Positions 1 through 12,907 of a stretch of DNA of 64,000 nt are shown here, in pieces (within the stretch, counting starts at the first letter, position 1; every line of letters starts with the position of its first letter). The stretch covers positions 8,866,001 to 8,930,000 of the forward strand of contig NC_088300.1 of assembly GCF_032854445.1 (NCBI RefSeq). Direction: 5' to 3'. The DNA comes from Liolophura sinensis. Its lineage: Eukaryota > Mollusca > Polyplacophora > Chitonida > Chitonidae. The translations under genes were made by a program, and so were the position numbers. The notes under the pieces were generated by a model, which saw nothing but the letters and a program-made list of their open reading frames with translations, was not told where the DNA came from and did not search any database.

Positions 1-687
1 GTACATTGTATTTATACAACTCTCAACACTTCTTAGTCAACATTTCCTTCCAAGGACACAAAATCTGCACGTTTAATACACCAAGGTTTTACATGAGGTG
101 CACACTCACTTCAGTCAATTTTATTGTCATTACTTAACTTTATTGTTGTCATTTAATTTGACAGCAGCAAGTTTATCTATATTTAACCAGAAAGCAATTG
201 GACGAAACCAATGAACTTTATCAGGTACATGTACTTGACAATGGCCTAAAGGCTGGACTTTTATCAGTGTGATCTGTACTTTAATAAAACACATAGCTTC
301 ACTGTAAAGGTTAGCAATCTGAAACAGAAGGCAGACTAGAATGTTTTGTTATCAAAGAGCCTTCACTAAGTGGATTTTAAAATATCCTTCAACTGACATA
401 CAGCAAATTCATCATTTGCCAAACTTCAAAAAATTTTAAGAAAAAAATTTTTTTTTAAATAAATTGACAACTTCAGTTGCCCTTTTTGCATTAAAGGTAA
501 CAAATTATTTTGCTTCCTTGTACTTTTCACATTAATGAACTACATGCATGTCAGTGGATATTATTCTTCTCAGAAAATGTCAAAACACACAAAATGAAAA
601 CTACATGAGTGAAAAAAACAGTATGTACTGCAAACAGGATAGATGAGATTTTGGCACAGTAAGGGTTCTAAAATCTTTGTAAGTTAC
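1..687 (-). other. WDR81 intron 11 (continues off the left edge)
   Basis: This AT-rich stretch follows the inferred donor of WDR81 exon 11 (GTAAC at 687-683 on the minus strand). I see no open frame that continues the protein and no WD40 coding sequence, so it is most likely intron. A short read-through of exon 11 is open for about 28 codons but looks unlike the family. Confidence 0.5.
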
Positions 688-3600
688 CATGTCCTGTATA
701 CATGGGAAGAACTGTGAGAGGACGACCCTCTCTCCATACAGCACAGCCATGTGACCCAGACAATCCAGCAGCTTCCAGGCATTCCTGTCCCCAGCAACCA
801 GCTGACATGACTCCACTGAAGACACATCTGTCAAGTAACAATTCATTATCCTACACACCTGTACATGTTGTAGCAGATAAAACTTCATTATCCTACACAC
901 CTGCACACGTTGTAGCAGATAAAACTTCATTATCCTACACATCTGTACCAGCAACAACAGATAAAGATTCACTATCGTACACATCTGTACAAATAACACC
1001 AGGAAAAAATGCATTATCGCACACATCTAAGCAAGTAACAACAGATAAAACTTCACTAGTCTACCAGTCCATATGGGTAACAACAGATAAAACTTCGCTA
1101 TCCATTTATAATACACGAAGATTGTCAAGATTGTCTCAGTGTGCATGTACTGTGCATAACAAGGATCTTGTGTGCTCACCTGTGGGAGACTCCGGTAAAA
1201 GCTCCAGTTGTTCCTCACCCAAGTAACACAACCCAAGCATGCGGATAAGGTTGCGTGACAGGTACTTGGCAGTCAGAAGAGGGCCCAGGCGGACGGACAG
1301 CCACTTGACGCTATCTGACGCCACGTCACAAATGTTGGAGTGGGGATTTTCTGTAGAATGGTTAGAGTACGCTGAGCGGAATTCATCCGTCTCACTGCGT
1401 ACTAAGTTTGTGTTTAGCAGTGAAGACGCATCCTCACATTTCTGCTTCAATTTGAAAGCCCTGGAATTGGCTGCAGATTCAGGAGTGTAATACTCTGATT
1501 TGGATACGCTGATTCTCTCCCTTTTCTCTTCTGGGACTGCTGGTCTATCGTGAACTTCTGCTGAGGAGTCGCTGTCAGGGTTGAATGAGGAAGGGTCATC
1601 AAAGACGGAGTACAGGTCACCCTGACTTTCAGGGATTTCAACGTCACTGTCACCTGTCATGTCTGTGTTATTACGCGTAAATCCAACAATCCGTGAGATG
1701 CTGTGCAGGGATTCCTTACCGACACTTCCTATGCCATACTTGAATACTTCTGTGTCTGTGCTAGTGTCCGGTGTCAGCGAACTCCGGCTTCCCCGTGGCC
1801 CTGAGCTCTCAGAAAGACTGTCATCCTGGCTGTGATTGGCTTTTTCCTCATCACCCGTTTCACCACCAATTGACAAATTGTCTGGAAAGTCTTCATCTGG
1901 CTCCAGAGTTATCTCCAGCTGAGATGATGCTGTAATCATTGACGCATTATTATCCAGGTCTGATTCATTATCAGACTCAGTGTGATCGGGATCCATGTAG
2001 CTATTTGGAGAAGGCTCGTTTTCAGTTTCGCTCTGGTGGTCACCTTCCTGGATTTCCTCGTCAGCTATGTCTTGCTCGTTCCCCCAGACAAAGTCTTTGT
2101 AACCTGCCACTGCTTCGACCAAAAGAGTGGAGAAGTTGTTGAGAAATGTCTGCATACCTAGGCGTATGATAATCTGAAGCAGATAAACACGATGGTACAA
2201 CTTCATGTGTTTGGGAGAAGAGCTCTCCCCGCTCAGCAAAGTTGTTAAATATTTCAGGAACTTTTTCTTGCTTTCTTTAGGCCCTAAAGCTTTGGCAGTG
2301 ATATTGAACAGATGCCAGGCTGCCTGGACAGAGGTGTCAGGATTCTGAAACATCTCCTCTACATAGGGGAGAACCACCTCAAGCTCCTCTTCTGACAGCT
2401 TCATGTGCGTCTTTGATAAAAACCTCTCCAGGGTAGTCACTTTTTCTCTGGCCAACACTTTGATCCAACGCACCTTTTCCACAATAAGCATATTGCTGAG
2501 TCGGACTTTCTCTATCTCAAACTCCTTCTGTTGAATGGCATACAGACACTCATACAGGTCGGCAAAGTGAGCAGGGAAGGGGAAGACATCCACACAGGGA
2601 TGTAACAGTAGGGCAGCATTGGGCGGTGGATAGCCCAGCTCATTCACGGGCTCATACACAAATAATGGACAGTTGAAATCTTTTGGCTCTTTGACATTCT
2701 GGCACTTGTTGAACTGCAACAGCACATGCACTGCACAACGAAGTGGTCTGAAGATGAAAGTAGAACTGTACTCAGTAAAAACAATAATGCAACTGTGTTG
2801 AGAAAGGTAAAACTGGTCTACTCCTTTTAGCCAATAAAGATGTTCACATAACAGGAATACACAGCTTCAATCTTCCAGGTTATTGGATCTAATGAACAAA
2901 ATGCATATGCATGTATCTCTTACTGTCAAAATACTGAGAGATATATGTCCATGTTGGCTGAAGTTAAGGAACCTGTTGAAACAATTTTGGCAAGATCAAC
3001 AAATAATGATGACTTTAACTCATGCAGATTTCTGCAATTTTAGGACAACATGGAGTCTTGAGAAAGTCATGCAAATAAAATCTTACGGCAAGAAACTTTT
3101 CTCTGTTTTACCTTGGTAAAACAATAGGATCCGCCTGGTAAACCCTACAGATGAGCCTGTATCTGTCCAGCAGGCTTCCACATGGGTTGGACATTCTTAG
3201 GGCAGGTGCATAGAACATCTCACACATCATACAGCCTAGGGCCTGCATGTCACACCACACCAAATCCTGTCGACCACCAGACCCCTTCATACTTTCTGTC
3301 TTCTAATGAAAGAAGATATTCTCTCTTAGATTATATTTTACACTATATCTTGCAAACACATGGCCTATCGTGAACACACAGTTTTACAAATCAAGTCAAA
3401 ATAAAAACTTTGCATTTATATATAAGTGTATACCAACATGTTTCATTTGTTTTTTTTGTTTTTGTTTTTTTTTTTGTGGGGGTGGGGGAGGAGGGCAAAA
3501 ATCTGTGTATATGTTCATACGATGAAGTAACTCAGTAAAATATATGTAAATGTAGCATATGAATTCCTTCCAAACAACTCAATGCCGCCCCTTAAACAAA

Positions 3601-6600
3601 CCTGCTGCTTGGAAGAAGGTGGTAAACACTGCATTGTTTTCGCAGAAAAGCTGTAGAGAGACTCGAGATGATCCAGTTCTGCCAAGGGGTCAAAATCATG
3701 TGGTAAACGGATAGGGGAATGCTCCGGGCGAGACAAGGGAGAAAAATCTGGACCAGAGCTGCTGGACAATCTGCAACAAAGTTGGTAATACACATACAAA
3801 GAATCCATATCAAACAAAGTGCAAACACAGTTCCAGTTATGATGTAGCTAGTGGATTTTATCCATGATACCATCACTGTGTACAATGTACATGTACAGGT
3901 AACACATAGACTGAGATATCTAGGCAGGTACAGGTAACACATAGACTGAGATATCTAGGCAGGTACAGGTAACACATAGACTGAGATATCCAGTCAGGTA
4001 CAGGTAACAAACAGACTGAGATATCCAGTCAGGGACAGGTAACACACAGACTGAGATATCCAGTCAGGTACAGGTAACACACAGACTGAGACATCTAGTC
4101 AGGTACAGGTAACACACAGGCTTAGATATCCAGTCAGGTACAGGTAACACATAGACTGAGATATCTAGTCAGGTACAGGTAACACACAGACTGAGATATC
4201 CAGTCAGGTACCGGTAAAACACAGACTGAGATATCCAGTTAGGTACAGGTAACACACAGACTGAGATATCCAGTCAGGTACAGGTAACACACAGACTGAG
4301 ACATCTAGTCAGGCACAGGTAACACATAGACTGAGATATCCAGTCAACATACCTTGTACGCGGCAAATCTGTCTCTGTGTAAAAGCTGTTCTGTCCTGGT
4401 ACCTGCAATGACGTGGTTTTGATGAGGAACTATCAAGTATGCCTCTTTCACAAATAAGCCTATTCCAATGGATTGAAGACACATCAAATCCTACCAATCA
4501 CTACACAGTCTATTCATCTCCAGTTAGTGCAGAATGTTAACATGTACAAACTCCATGCAAATAACACAAACATGACATGCATAAAACAATACACAAGAAC
4601 AGACTAGTAACAGACAATGATAATGGCTGGAGAGTCAGGCCATGCAACCTGTTATGAATATAACTTTATAACTGATAAGGAACAATGCATTGCAGCCGAT
4701 TTGAAACACCTTCTCAATTTTTTTTTCTGGTGGGGGGGGGGGGGTAGGGTGTGCTTACATTTCTATGCTGTACAGTGGTCCAGAACATTTCACTGATATG
4801 TTTTTCAAAAATTCCAAAAATGTAAAATTTTAACATTCTGAAACATTTTTGTCAAAAAGTTACACTACAATTGAAATTAATACACTCTGATAAAGGACTC
4901 ACACAGATGAAGAAAGTGGCAATGTCATTGTTAGAAATTATGCTGAAATCCTGAATACAAAGCAGTACCTGTAGCATAGACATGGCATCTTGTACCTCTG
5001 ACATGATGCACTCTGGGGTTAGACTTGCATCTGCTTCTATATCACCAAAATGCACAGTCTACAGGCAGTGGTTAATAGAGGCCCAACAGACAGATAGCAA
5101 TCAAGAAAACAGGTAAAGATGTGCAGAAAACATGCCTCATAATAAAGCTGTACATACATTTGTCAATCTTTTCATAACCTCAAATTTTTGATGCAAGTTA
5201 TGAAGCCAAGCACTTCCATGTAAAAGACAAACATAACCTCTACCAGTCTCCGTCTTCTTTTAATAAAAGACTAACAGTGGAATGGTTTTCTTTGAATGGC
5301 AGGGTCAAACAAAACATAATCAAGACAGGACAAGATTGACAAATATGGGTACTATTCATGCAAAGATAAAAACAATGTGTCCAGCTTAACATTTAACAAA
5401 TCACAAATCACATCCACTCCAATACACTTTTTGCCAGCTTTTCAATGAACTGCAGCTTAGTTATTCAGGTTAAAAAGTATTGTCTTTTCCATTCATCTGT
5501 TTTATAGAAGTATACACTTAAATGTTTTCTGAGTCATTGAAAACTTTTTTTTCACAATGTCAAATTTAAATTCAAATTTGCGTGAATGGCATTCTGATGG
5601 AGAAAAAAAAGAAAAACAAACTAGCTTATTCCAATTTCAAACAAGCCCACAAAATGTCATAAAAAACATGTCATTTGATACATGTGATCGTAAATATAAA
5701 GAACACCGAGAAAAAAGTTTTCGACGATTCTCCTTCTAACTAGTGTTAGTGTTACTGTCTTTACTTTGTTACACAGGTTAATGACAACAAAAGTTTTAAA
5801 AGATTAAATTAGTACACAACAATTTGTACATATTAAAAGCAGACTGATTCAGCAGAAATAAGTTTGTTGACAGCACAATCACATTCACTCCAAATTTACT
5901 TTTAAAATCACCTACTGCTTTCGTTTAATTAACATTAAATCAGCATGGTATGACAGTATGGGAGCAATTCCAGACTAGAAAAGACTTGATTGTGAATAAA
6001 TATGACACTAAAAGGCTTTATAGGCACAAACAAAAAGTAACAATGTCCATGCATTCAGAAACATCCATTTAACACCTAGTACAAGAGATTCTCTGTCAGA
6101 AACTGTCGAAAACTTTTACCACTGTCTGAATAAGTTCGAGCTTACAAACGTGATTCATCCATATAAAACAAGAATATCTCACTTTCAATGTGCTAAACCA
6201 TAGATCATAACTCCATAAAGATAAGATGCTAGTGGTCAAAGGGAGATAACGCCACTCACCTTACGCCGTGTCTGAGTCTTGGGAGAGACTTTAGGTGGGA
6301 CAGCACTGTTGTGACTTGGGGAGGGGCTGCGGTAAGGATGCGGCTGTTCAAACAGCTGGACCACCCCGTGGTTTGTCACATTAGTATGCTGATCCGCTAA
6401 GTGAAGGTACACATTCTTGGATTTTACAGCTGCATGAGAACTGAGCTGAAAAAAATATGCTTATGAGAAACCATTTCCAAACAAAAGATTTTAAATAGTG
6501 TTACCACATGTAGTCCAGTAATGAAGAACAGCATTTTGGATAACAAAAAATCATGTGCTTCAATGGTGTTTGACAAAAAGTCGGGAATCTTTTCCAGTGG

Positions 6601-9600
6601 TTTATCCAGCGATGCAGCCTACAGCTGATGTGGTCACTCTCTAACATTACACACTGACAGAGGGGTTACCTGATAGCCAAAGGTGAGGTTTATCCACTGA
6701 TGTAGCCTACAGTTGATGTGGTCACTCTCTAACATTACACACTGACAGAGGGGTTACCTGATAGCCAAAGGTGAGGTCTATCCACTGGTGTAGCCTACAG
6801 CTGATGTGGTCACTCTCTAACATTACACACTGACCGAGTGGTTACCTGATAGCCAAAGGTGAGGTCTATCCACTGGTGTAGCCTACAGCTGATGTGGTCA
6901 CTCTCTAACATTACACACTGACAGAGGGGTTACCTGATAGCCAAAGGTGAGGTCTATCCACTGGTGTAGCCTACAGCTGATGTGGTCACTCTCCAACACA
7001 GCCAGATGTTTCTCCACAAAGTCCCGAGGTGAGTAACACCACAAAGGAACCTCAAGGTCAGGTAGGTCATCATGGATGGTGGTGAACACTGTGGGGTCGG
7101 TGAAGAACTCCGGGATACACTCATCAGGTGTCCAGTCCTGTAGCCTCTGCATGGTGCTAGGGTACTCATTAGGTACCCACTTAGTCCGCACGTGAGCACA
7201 AAGAATGTTTCTGGGTGTGATTCTGGCTTTGTAAACATAGTAGGTAATATCAGAAAGGACATCAGATATATGATGTGGGGTTTGAGTGAGCGTAGGCTCC
7301 ACTACGGAACTACCCAGCAGGGGCATACTTTCGTACATGATATCCAGCTGCCTGTCGCCTTTGTTGATGCGATACTTGGACATGGAGAGGTCTCTGTAGC
7401 CCCCATCTGGGTGGGAGAAATCCATCACCCATGGCAACACCGGGTGGTTGTTTGGATCATTCATCCTCCGCCCAGCCAAATAGTTGAGAATCATTAAATA
7501 ACGAAAGTTTGATATACGTCTGTGTACCCAATCATCTACAAGGGTTGGCAAGTCAGCTTCCTTGTAGGTGGCATAAACATTTTGATTTAAAAATTGCCTT
7601 GCATCTGCAAGCGATGATGCAGCTTTTGATAACACCAAACTAGTGTGCCAGGGTGGAATCTGTGCTTCACCCTGTGGTAAGGGTTTACCCTTAGAATCCT
7701 TACTGTCTTCATGTATGTTCAGAGCATTTTCTCTTTCCGGCCTGTTCACATTTTCACATTCTTCCAATTCCGTATTAATCTCATTAAATCGTGGTGTACA
7801 GAGATAAACCCAAAGCTTGCTGTCTATTCTCAAATTCTGCAAACTAATGTCCCCTGCACGTAATCCTCTTTCATGAAGACGACGCAGCGCTTGCAGAATC
7901 TGGTAGACCACAAATAGTACTTTGGCATGTGAGGTAGCGAACAGTGCTGGACTAAAATGAACAATGTCTTGAACAGAGTATTCTATGTAGGGCTGTAGAA
8001 CAAAGAAGAACTGACAAGTCTCGAACAGTGCCAGGACTGGGACGATGTTAAACATTTCTGTTGTGTCTCCATGGCCTGTGAAGGGACGATTGTCTTCAGA
8101 GTTAAGGTTATCCAAGTCATGGTAAGCCAAAGGCTGAAGACGGCTAATCCACTGACGAATCACCTCTGTGAACTGTGACAACAAAAGGATGAAGACAGTG
8201 AAAAACTTACTGAAAAGTAATATCTTTAGATATAAAGGTAGCTGAAAAAAAACAAAAAAAAATTAATGTCATTTAAAAGTGGAGTCAATATTTTATCAAT
8301 GTCAATTATGATCTAATAACATGTGTTAACTGTTCATGTCCACAACATTTCCTTTATTCTACACAGTTCAAGAACAAAAGATTGGTTTCTATGCCATTCT
8401 AGGCATTTGGCTGCCCAAGGTACAAATACCTACATGACCTAGATTGTACTCACTTTCTCTTCTGGCTTCCTTTCTGGTTTTGGGGTAGCATGTGAATATT
8501 TGGTTGTGGCATTTTGCCATAAGTTAGAATAGTTCTCCCTGGAGATGTGGGCCATTAACTCAGTGAAACTCAACTTAGGATTCAGGTTGCACAGTGGCCC
8601 TTCAGATAGACTGAAAAATATGAAAAGTACTTTCTATATAAATGTCAGCAACTGTGGCTAACAAAGAACTCATTAGTCGAGCCATGTGAGGCCACGATGT
8701 GACTAGGGTGGGGTATAAATTTGTGCAATCATCGACGGAACAATGAATATGGTTACCGAGAAATGGTGCTTCAGAATTTTGAGATAGGTGAAGCCATCAT
8801 TAAAGTCTTCGGGCATACATTTCCATGGGTCAAGCACTTATTGTAAATAATGCGGAAGTTAGAATGGTAACGCCACCATCGGCGACGGAAAAAAGTTTAA
8901 CCCAACATGTTTTTGTGATATAATTGCCCAGTTAAGGTGGGTTCTCTGCTTACTGGTAACACCATTATACTAGATACCTAGGTTCTTCAGGTCAGTCAGT
9001 GTCCTGCTGAGCAGGGACAAGTAGTATTTTCATACGGTGGCAGTACAGCTTTTAACCCCAGGAGGGAAATGCATATGGCCATTGATGATTGCCGGTGGTC
9101 AATTATTCTGGTGGTCGATTATTCTGGTGGTCAATGTTTTGTGGTCATTATGGTACTCTTAAATTGACCTTTAACATTAGATTAAAAGGATACACCTGAA
9201 ACGTGATTTACAAGGATATTCAGGCCAGTCCTACATGTATTTCTAAATCTTTAATCTCCCTTTTAGAGTTTTTCCTAATTTAAACAAAAAATGGAATTAA
9301 TAATTTATACTGATAGGTATAAAACAGTATGATATTTGAAAAATAATTATCTACATATTATATCAGTATAAATTACATTGACTAATACTATTACAGTAAC
9401 ACAATTATAGCAACAATAATTTCCACAGCAAATATAAATAGTGTGTGAGATCAGAATAGAGTACATGGAAAATTACACCAACAAAAAGTGCAACTTGGTA
9501 ATGGGCAAATTTTAGGTCATGTACCCTAACTAAAAGCACTGTTCACATACCTATGAACTAATTTTTCTGACTTGGGGATGCATTTGATGGTAACCCTACG

Positions 9601-11445
9601 CCAAGGTCTGGGGAGGGTTACAAGGGACGGGGCCAATAGGTGTTCACATTGAGCTGCATCCAGAGCTTTAGAGAAAGAGCCAAATCCACCCTGAACTGCA
9701 TGTCGTAGCCACTCCTCCTGAACCTACAGACAGATACAAGTGCATATATTCACACGCTGATATTTAACAAAGAAAAAACTTAAATAAGCAGTCACATATA
9801 TATTCACTCGCTGATATTTAACAAAGAAAAAACATAAATAAGCAGTCGTATATATATATATATATACATATATATAATGCCATAATCAATGTTTCAAGGG
9901 AAATCTTATCAATCAAAACTGAACATAATTTTAGGAAAAAACATGGTACAGGTTAACAAAGATTGTGAAACTAAAGAGAAGATAACATTTCTGTACACTG
10001 TACACATTGTGTATAGTTATTCTACATTCTCAGGGAGCATTAATTACATGTATGTTCTCTTGTGACAAGATAGCCTGGGTATGATATTTATTGCGTATAT
10101 GTAATTAACATCCTAAGTCATACAGCAGAAAACATGAAATCCCTGAAGTTGGTGAATCAAACCAAATTCCTTTCATTTCAATTGATAAATGGACAGATAT
10201 GGCGAAATAACCACATATTTCACTTAAATGTATAAAAATACATTCAAAGACATTACCTGATAAAGTATATTTCTGACTTTACCTAATATCTAATATGTTT
10301 TGACATGGTTTGCACTGACAGGACAGATAATGAGACTATATTAGAAACTATGAGCACACTTGGGGATAGACAACCTATCAAAAGTTGGATAAAAGCACCT
10401 ATTATTGGTAAGTTGAAAGCATGTATACTGTGTGCATTAAAATATTGCCTTTATACCTGAAACTGATAAGACTGATAAGGCTTTAATCTGAAAACCCATC
10501 TAAAAATATGAAACCAGATTTCCACATTACTCACCTGGCCTAGCTACAAATTAGGGCCACCAAAGTTTTTCCCAATAAGCACACATATAAAAGCTGAATT
10601 ACTTTAAGAAATATATAAACATAATTATTGTTAAATTTGTCCTGTGTACTTTTGCCAAGTAGGAAACATTTCAACTTTATTTCTGGTTTTCACTTACATG
10701 TTTGTCATGTTTTGGATGGGCTGGCATACAGGTCCCTGGGACAAGTATGACGTTCAAAAAATATTCTAGAATCACAATAAATTCAACTGATCATTACTAA
10801 AGAAGGTTCCTTTTTTATGGTAACTTTCACCCAACCAGAATTTAATGGATGTTTAGGTTCAGTGACTGAGGAATATGTAGGTTGGCCTTCACTACAGTCA
10901 CTTAAGATCAGTATCTGCATTAGCTCTGTGGATATAAACATTGCCCGACAGAGTTGTATTGACACACATGTATGAAAAGAGGGTTTAACATACTACTTTA
11001 TCGTCCTCTCTTCATGTAATATTGTATGTGTCTTTACTGTACCATCAAACATCTGTTAAAGTTCAGCTTCAAATTAGACGATTTTCTGTGACATCTTAAT
11101 TCTGATCGTTACCGGTAGTACTTTTTACTCTAACATCACCATTGACAGTGGCGGTATTTCAGATTAAAATTTAAATATAAATGAGTACAAAGGGGTTTTG
11201 GAAGGGGAAAACATATCCAAAAAATTCGCAAGCCACTGCCCCACCCAGAAATAATTAGACGCCGAGGACGCTTTCGCTTCGAATCCACAGACAATGCGCT
11301 TGTCCCCTGTCAAATCGAAGCACTGCAGTGTCAAAAAAATGACGACCTGACCACTCACCAGACAGAGAAACCGATCTTCTGACAAAGCCTTGACGTGCTG
11401 CGCGGGGAGGTTGAACCGCTCCAGCACAACGCTCATGGAATCCAT
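688..11445 (-). CDS. WDR81: WDR81, BEACH and WD-repeat protein (11 exons, C-terminus outside window)
   Basis: Exons on the minus strand, 5' to 3': 11445-11359, 9723-9551, 8610-8454, 8172-6934, 6445-6260, 5058-4969, 4402-4353, 3770-3602, 3302-3112, 2747-1180, 827-688. All junctions are GT-AG and the phases join into one open frame of about 1,350 codons. Exon 4 (413 codons) holds a BEACH domain, recognisable from [20 protein letters not shown] and, near its end, [11 protein letters not shown]. Exon 9 contains [18 protein letters not shown], like the kinase-like segment of WDR81. Exon 10 has helical repeats followed by a long acidic, Ser-rich stretch. Family knowledge: WDR81 works with WDR91 on endosomes to restrain PI3P production and takes part in aggrephagy; its WD40 repeats are C-terminal, so they should lie left of position 1. 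The start ATG at 11445 opens a short first exon. The internal exons are sure; the first exon and the end of exon 11 are less so. Confidence 0.92.
843..1098. repeat. 42-bp tandem repeat seeded on the WDR81 exon 11 acceptor
   Basis: About six units of 42 bp (for example starting 843, 885, 927, 969, 1011 and 1053) lie in WDR81 intron 10 directly upstream of exon 11 on the minus strand. The genuine exon start reads ttacttgacag|atgtgt; the repeats carry ttacttgtacagatgtgta or close variants. The repeated segment therefore contains a copy of the 3' splice site and the first few exon bases. Units diverge toward the far end. Confidence 0.8.
3890..4346. repeat. 35-bp minisatellite in WDR81 intron 7
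   Basis: About thirteen copies of a 35-bp unit (gatatccagtcaggtacagg followed by taacacacagactga), with a few substitutions per copy. The array starts a few bases after the donor of WDR81 exon 7 (intron begins at 4352 on the minus strand). Unlike the other arrays, I do not see exon sequence inside the unit. Confidence 0.9.
6598..6990. repeat. 88-bp tandem repeat containing the WDR81 exon 4 end and its donor site
   Basis: About 4.4 units with a period of 88 bp (markers 'actctctaac' at 6636, 6724, 6812 and 6900). The rightmost unit includes the true end of WDR81 exon 4 and its 5' splice site (exon end 6934, intron GTAACC). Each intronic unit repeats about 60 bp of exon 4, encoding [18 protein letters not shown], plus the same cag|gtaacc junction. 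Because 88 is not a multiple of three, use of a decoy donor would shift the frame; reading past the true donor meets a stop after eleven more codons. Confidence 0.92.
9846..9878. repeat. TA microsatellite in WDR81 intron 1
   Basis: A run of alternating t and a, interrupted once by c, immediately follows a roughly 56-bp tandem duplication ('ttcac.cgctgatatttaac' at about 9750 and 9805). Confidence 0.85.
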
Positions 11446-12907
11446 CCTCGTGAGCTTATCGTCCGCCTAGCTCGCTAATCTTTTCATCCATTACACTTTC
11501 CCTGATTATTTACACATAATGCAGAAGCTAACAAATTACTGACAGTAGCTCGACAAGTCCCATGCTTAGGGGGCGGAGAATAACAAACTAACCCAGAAGA
11601 GTGATTCCAGGGGGGATAACTACAAACCTAACTGCACACTGGATTATTTGCTTTTTAATAACTCTCTAATGACTGAAGACCATAAATTACCTATTTATTT
11701 ATTTGATTGTCATTTAAATCCAAATTATAATAGCTGTCAGTTTTACAGATATTATATTCACCAGTGATTAGCCCAATAATAAATATTTCTCAAATTACTT
11801 TGTTAGGTCTGTGTAAATATTTGTGCAGAGCTGTAGGCCTACATGAATGATGTAGAGCAACAAGAAAGAAAATCAACCCCAAATAAGATTAGACTTCCTT
11901 AATTAAGAGAGTCTTTTCTTTTCTTGAATTCTCATTTTGTTTCATCCAAAAAAAAAAAATCCTGTTGAATCTTGTTATGGGCATACTGTAAGATTAAATA
12001 TTATGAATGCAAGTCCGTCGCTTGCAAAGGTTTTCAGTTGGCCTACCTACAGGTTCCTCATCAATTACATATATGATACATTTACTCACATAGCCCAATG
12101 CAGTTATTGAACAAATTCGGTAAAATAGTGTACCATACAAAAAATATTAAACATTTCACAACCGATGTTACTGCCTGCATGGCTTTCCTGCTTTTTATGT
12201 CAATCAAGTTAGAAAAGAAATCCAGACTAGTTACTCCTTTTAATATTGTAAAATGCATTAAGATTGTCTATGCAAGTCATTCATTTCAATCAGTTCAAAA
12301 AAAAATTTTTTTAAATTTCTGATTACAGTGCTTTTAGTTATTGGGACGAAGAGAAATTTTAAAAATATATTACAGGTGCTTAAAATATATAAATTCATGA
12401 CAGTTAACACACCTTCTTTGCCCCTTCTCTAAACTTACCAGTACTGCAGGCCAGCATGTATATACAGGTAGTTATTTTATTGTCTTCACTTATTATGAAC
12501 AATAAAATATCATGTGCGTTTCTCATTTCTGTAGGATTTGTATATTTCAATTTTTACATTTAACATTTGGCTATTCTGTAAAGGACATGCGGATTAAAAA
12601 TTGTGAATCAATAAATAAAGACATAAACTGAAGTTGATTGATATACATGTATAGCTTCTATCCATTCCCATAGCGGCGCGCGTATGGCTCAGCTGATCTA
12701 ACGATGCTTCATTTGTGGAGCTATGGAATGAATTACCTTATCTTAATAAATCCATAACATATTGATGAATTTTGTTGGAAATCAGTCTGCCGTGAAAGTG
12801 AAAGTAGGTCAAAGACGACATACCGCAAGTGTAAATAACGCCACCTGTCGGTGACCTCGCGATCGCCAAAACGGTCGACATATCTTGGTGTCGGGTGTTT
12901 GTAGGTC
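11446..12907. other. Head-to-head intergenic region between WDR81 and FH
   Basis: About 1.46 kb separates the two predicted start codons, which point away from each other. The DNA is AT-rich, with a GC-richer patch (gcggcgcgcg) at about 12674 and another just upstream of the FH start (12820-12900). I see no convincing TATA box and no extra gene. The core promoters and 5' UTRs of both genes should lie here, but I cannot place them. Confidence 0.6.

Noticed and set aside
702..1226. Plus-strand ORF with repeated TSLSYTSV motifs, like a secreted repeat protein
   Set aside because: It is antisense to WDR81 exon 11 and its 42-bp array; there is no signal peptide and the exon on the other strand fits the family.
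4731..4744. Poly-G tract as a regulatory G-quadruplex
   Set aside because: It is a single G run after poly-T inside a WDR81 intron, without the spaced runs needed for a quadruplex; a simple repeat is enough.
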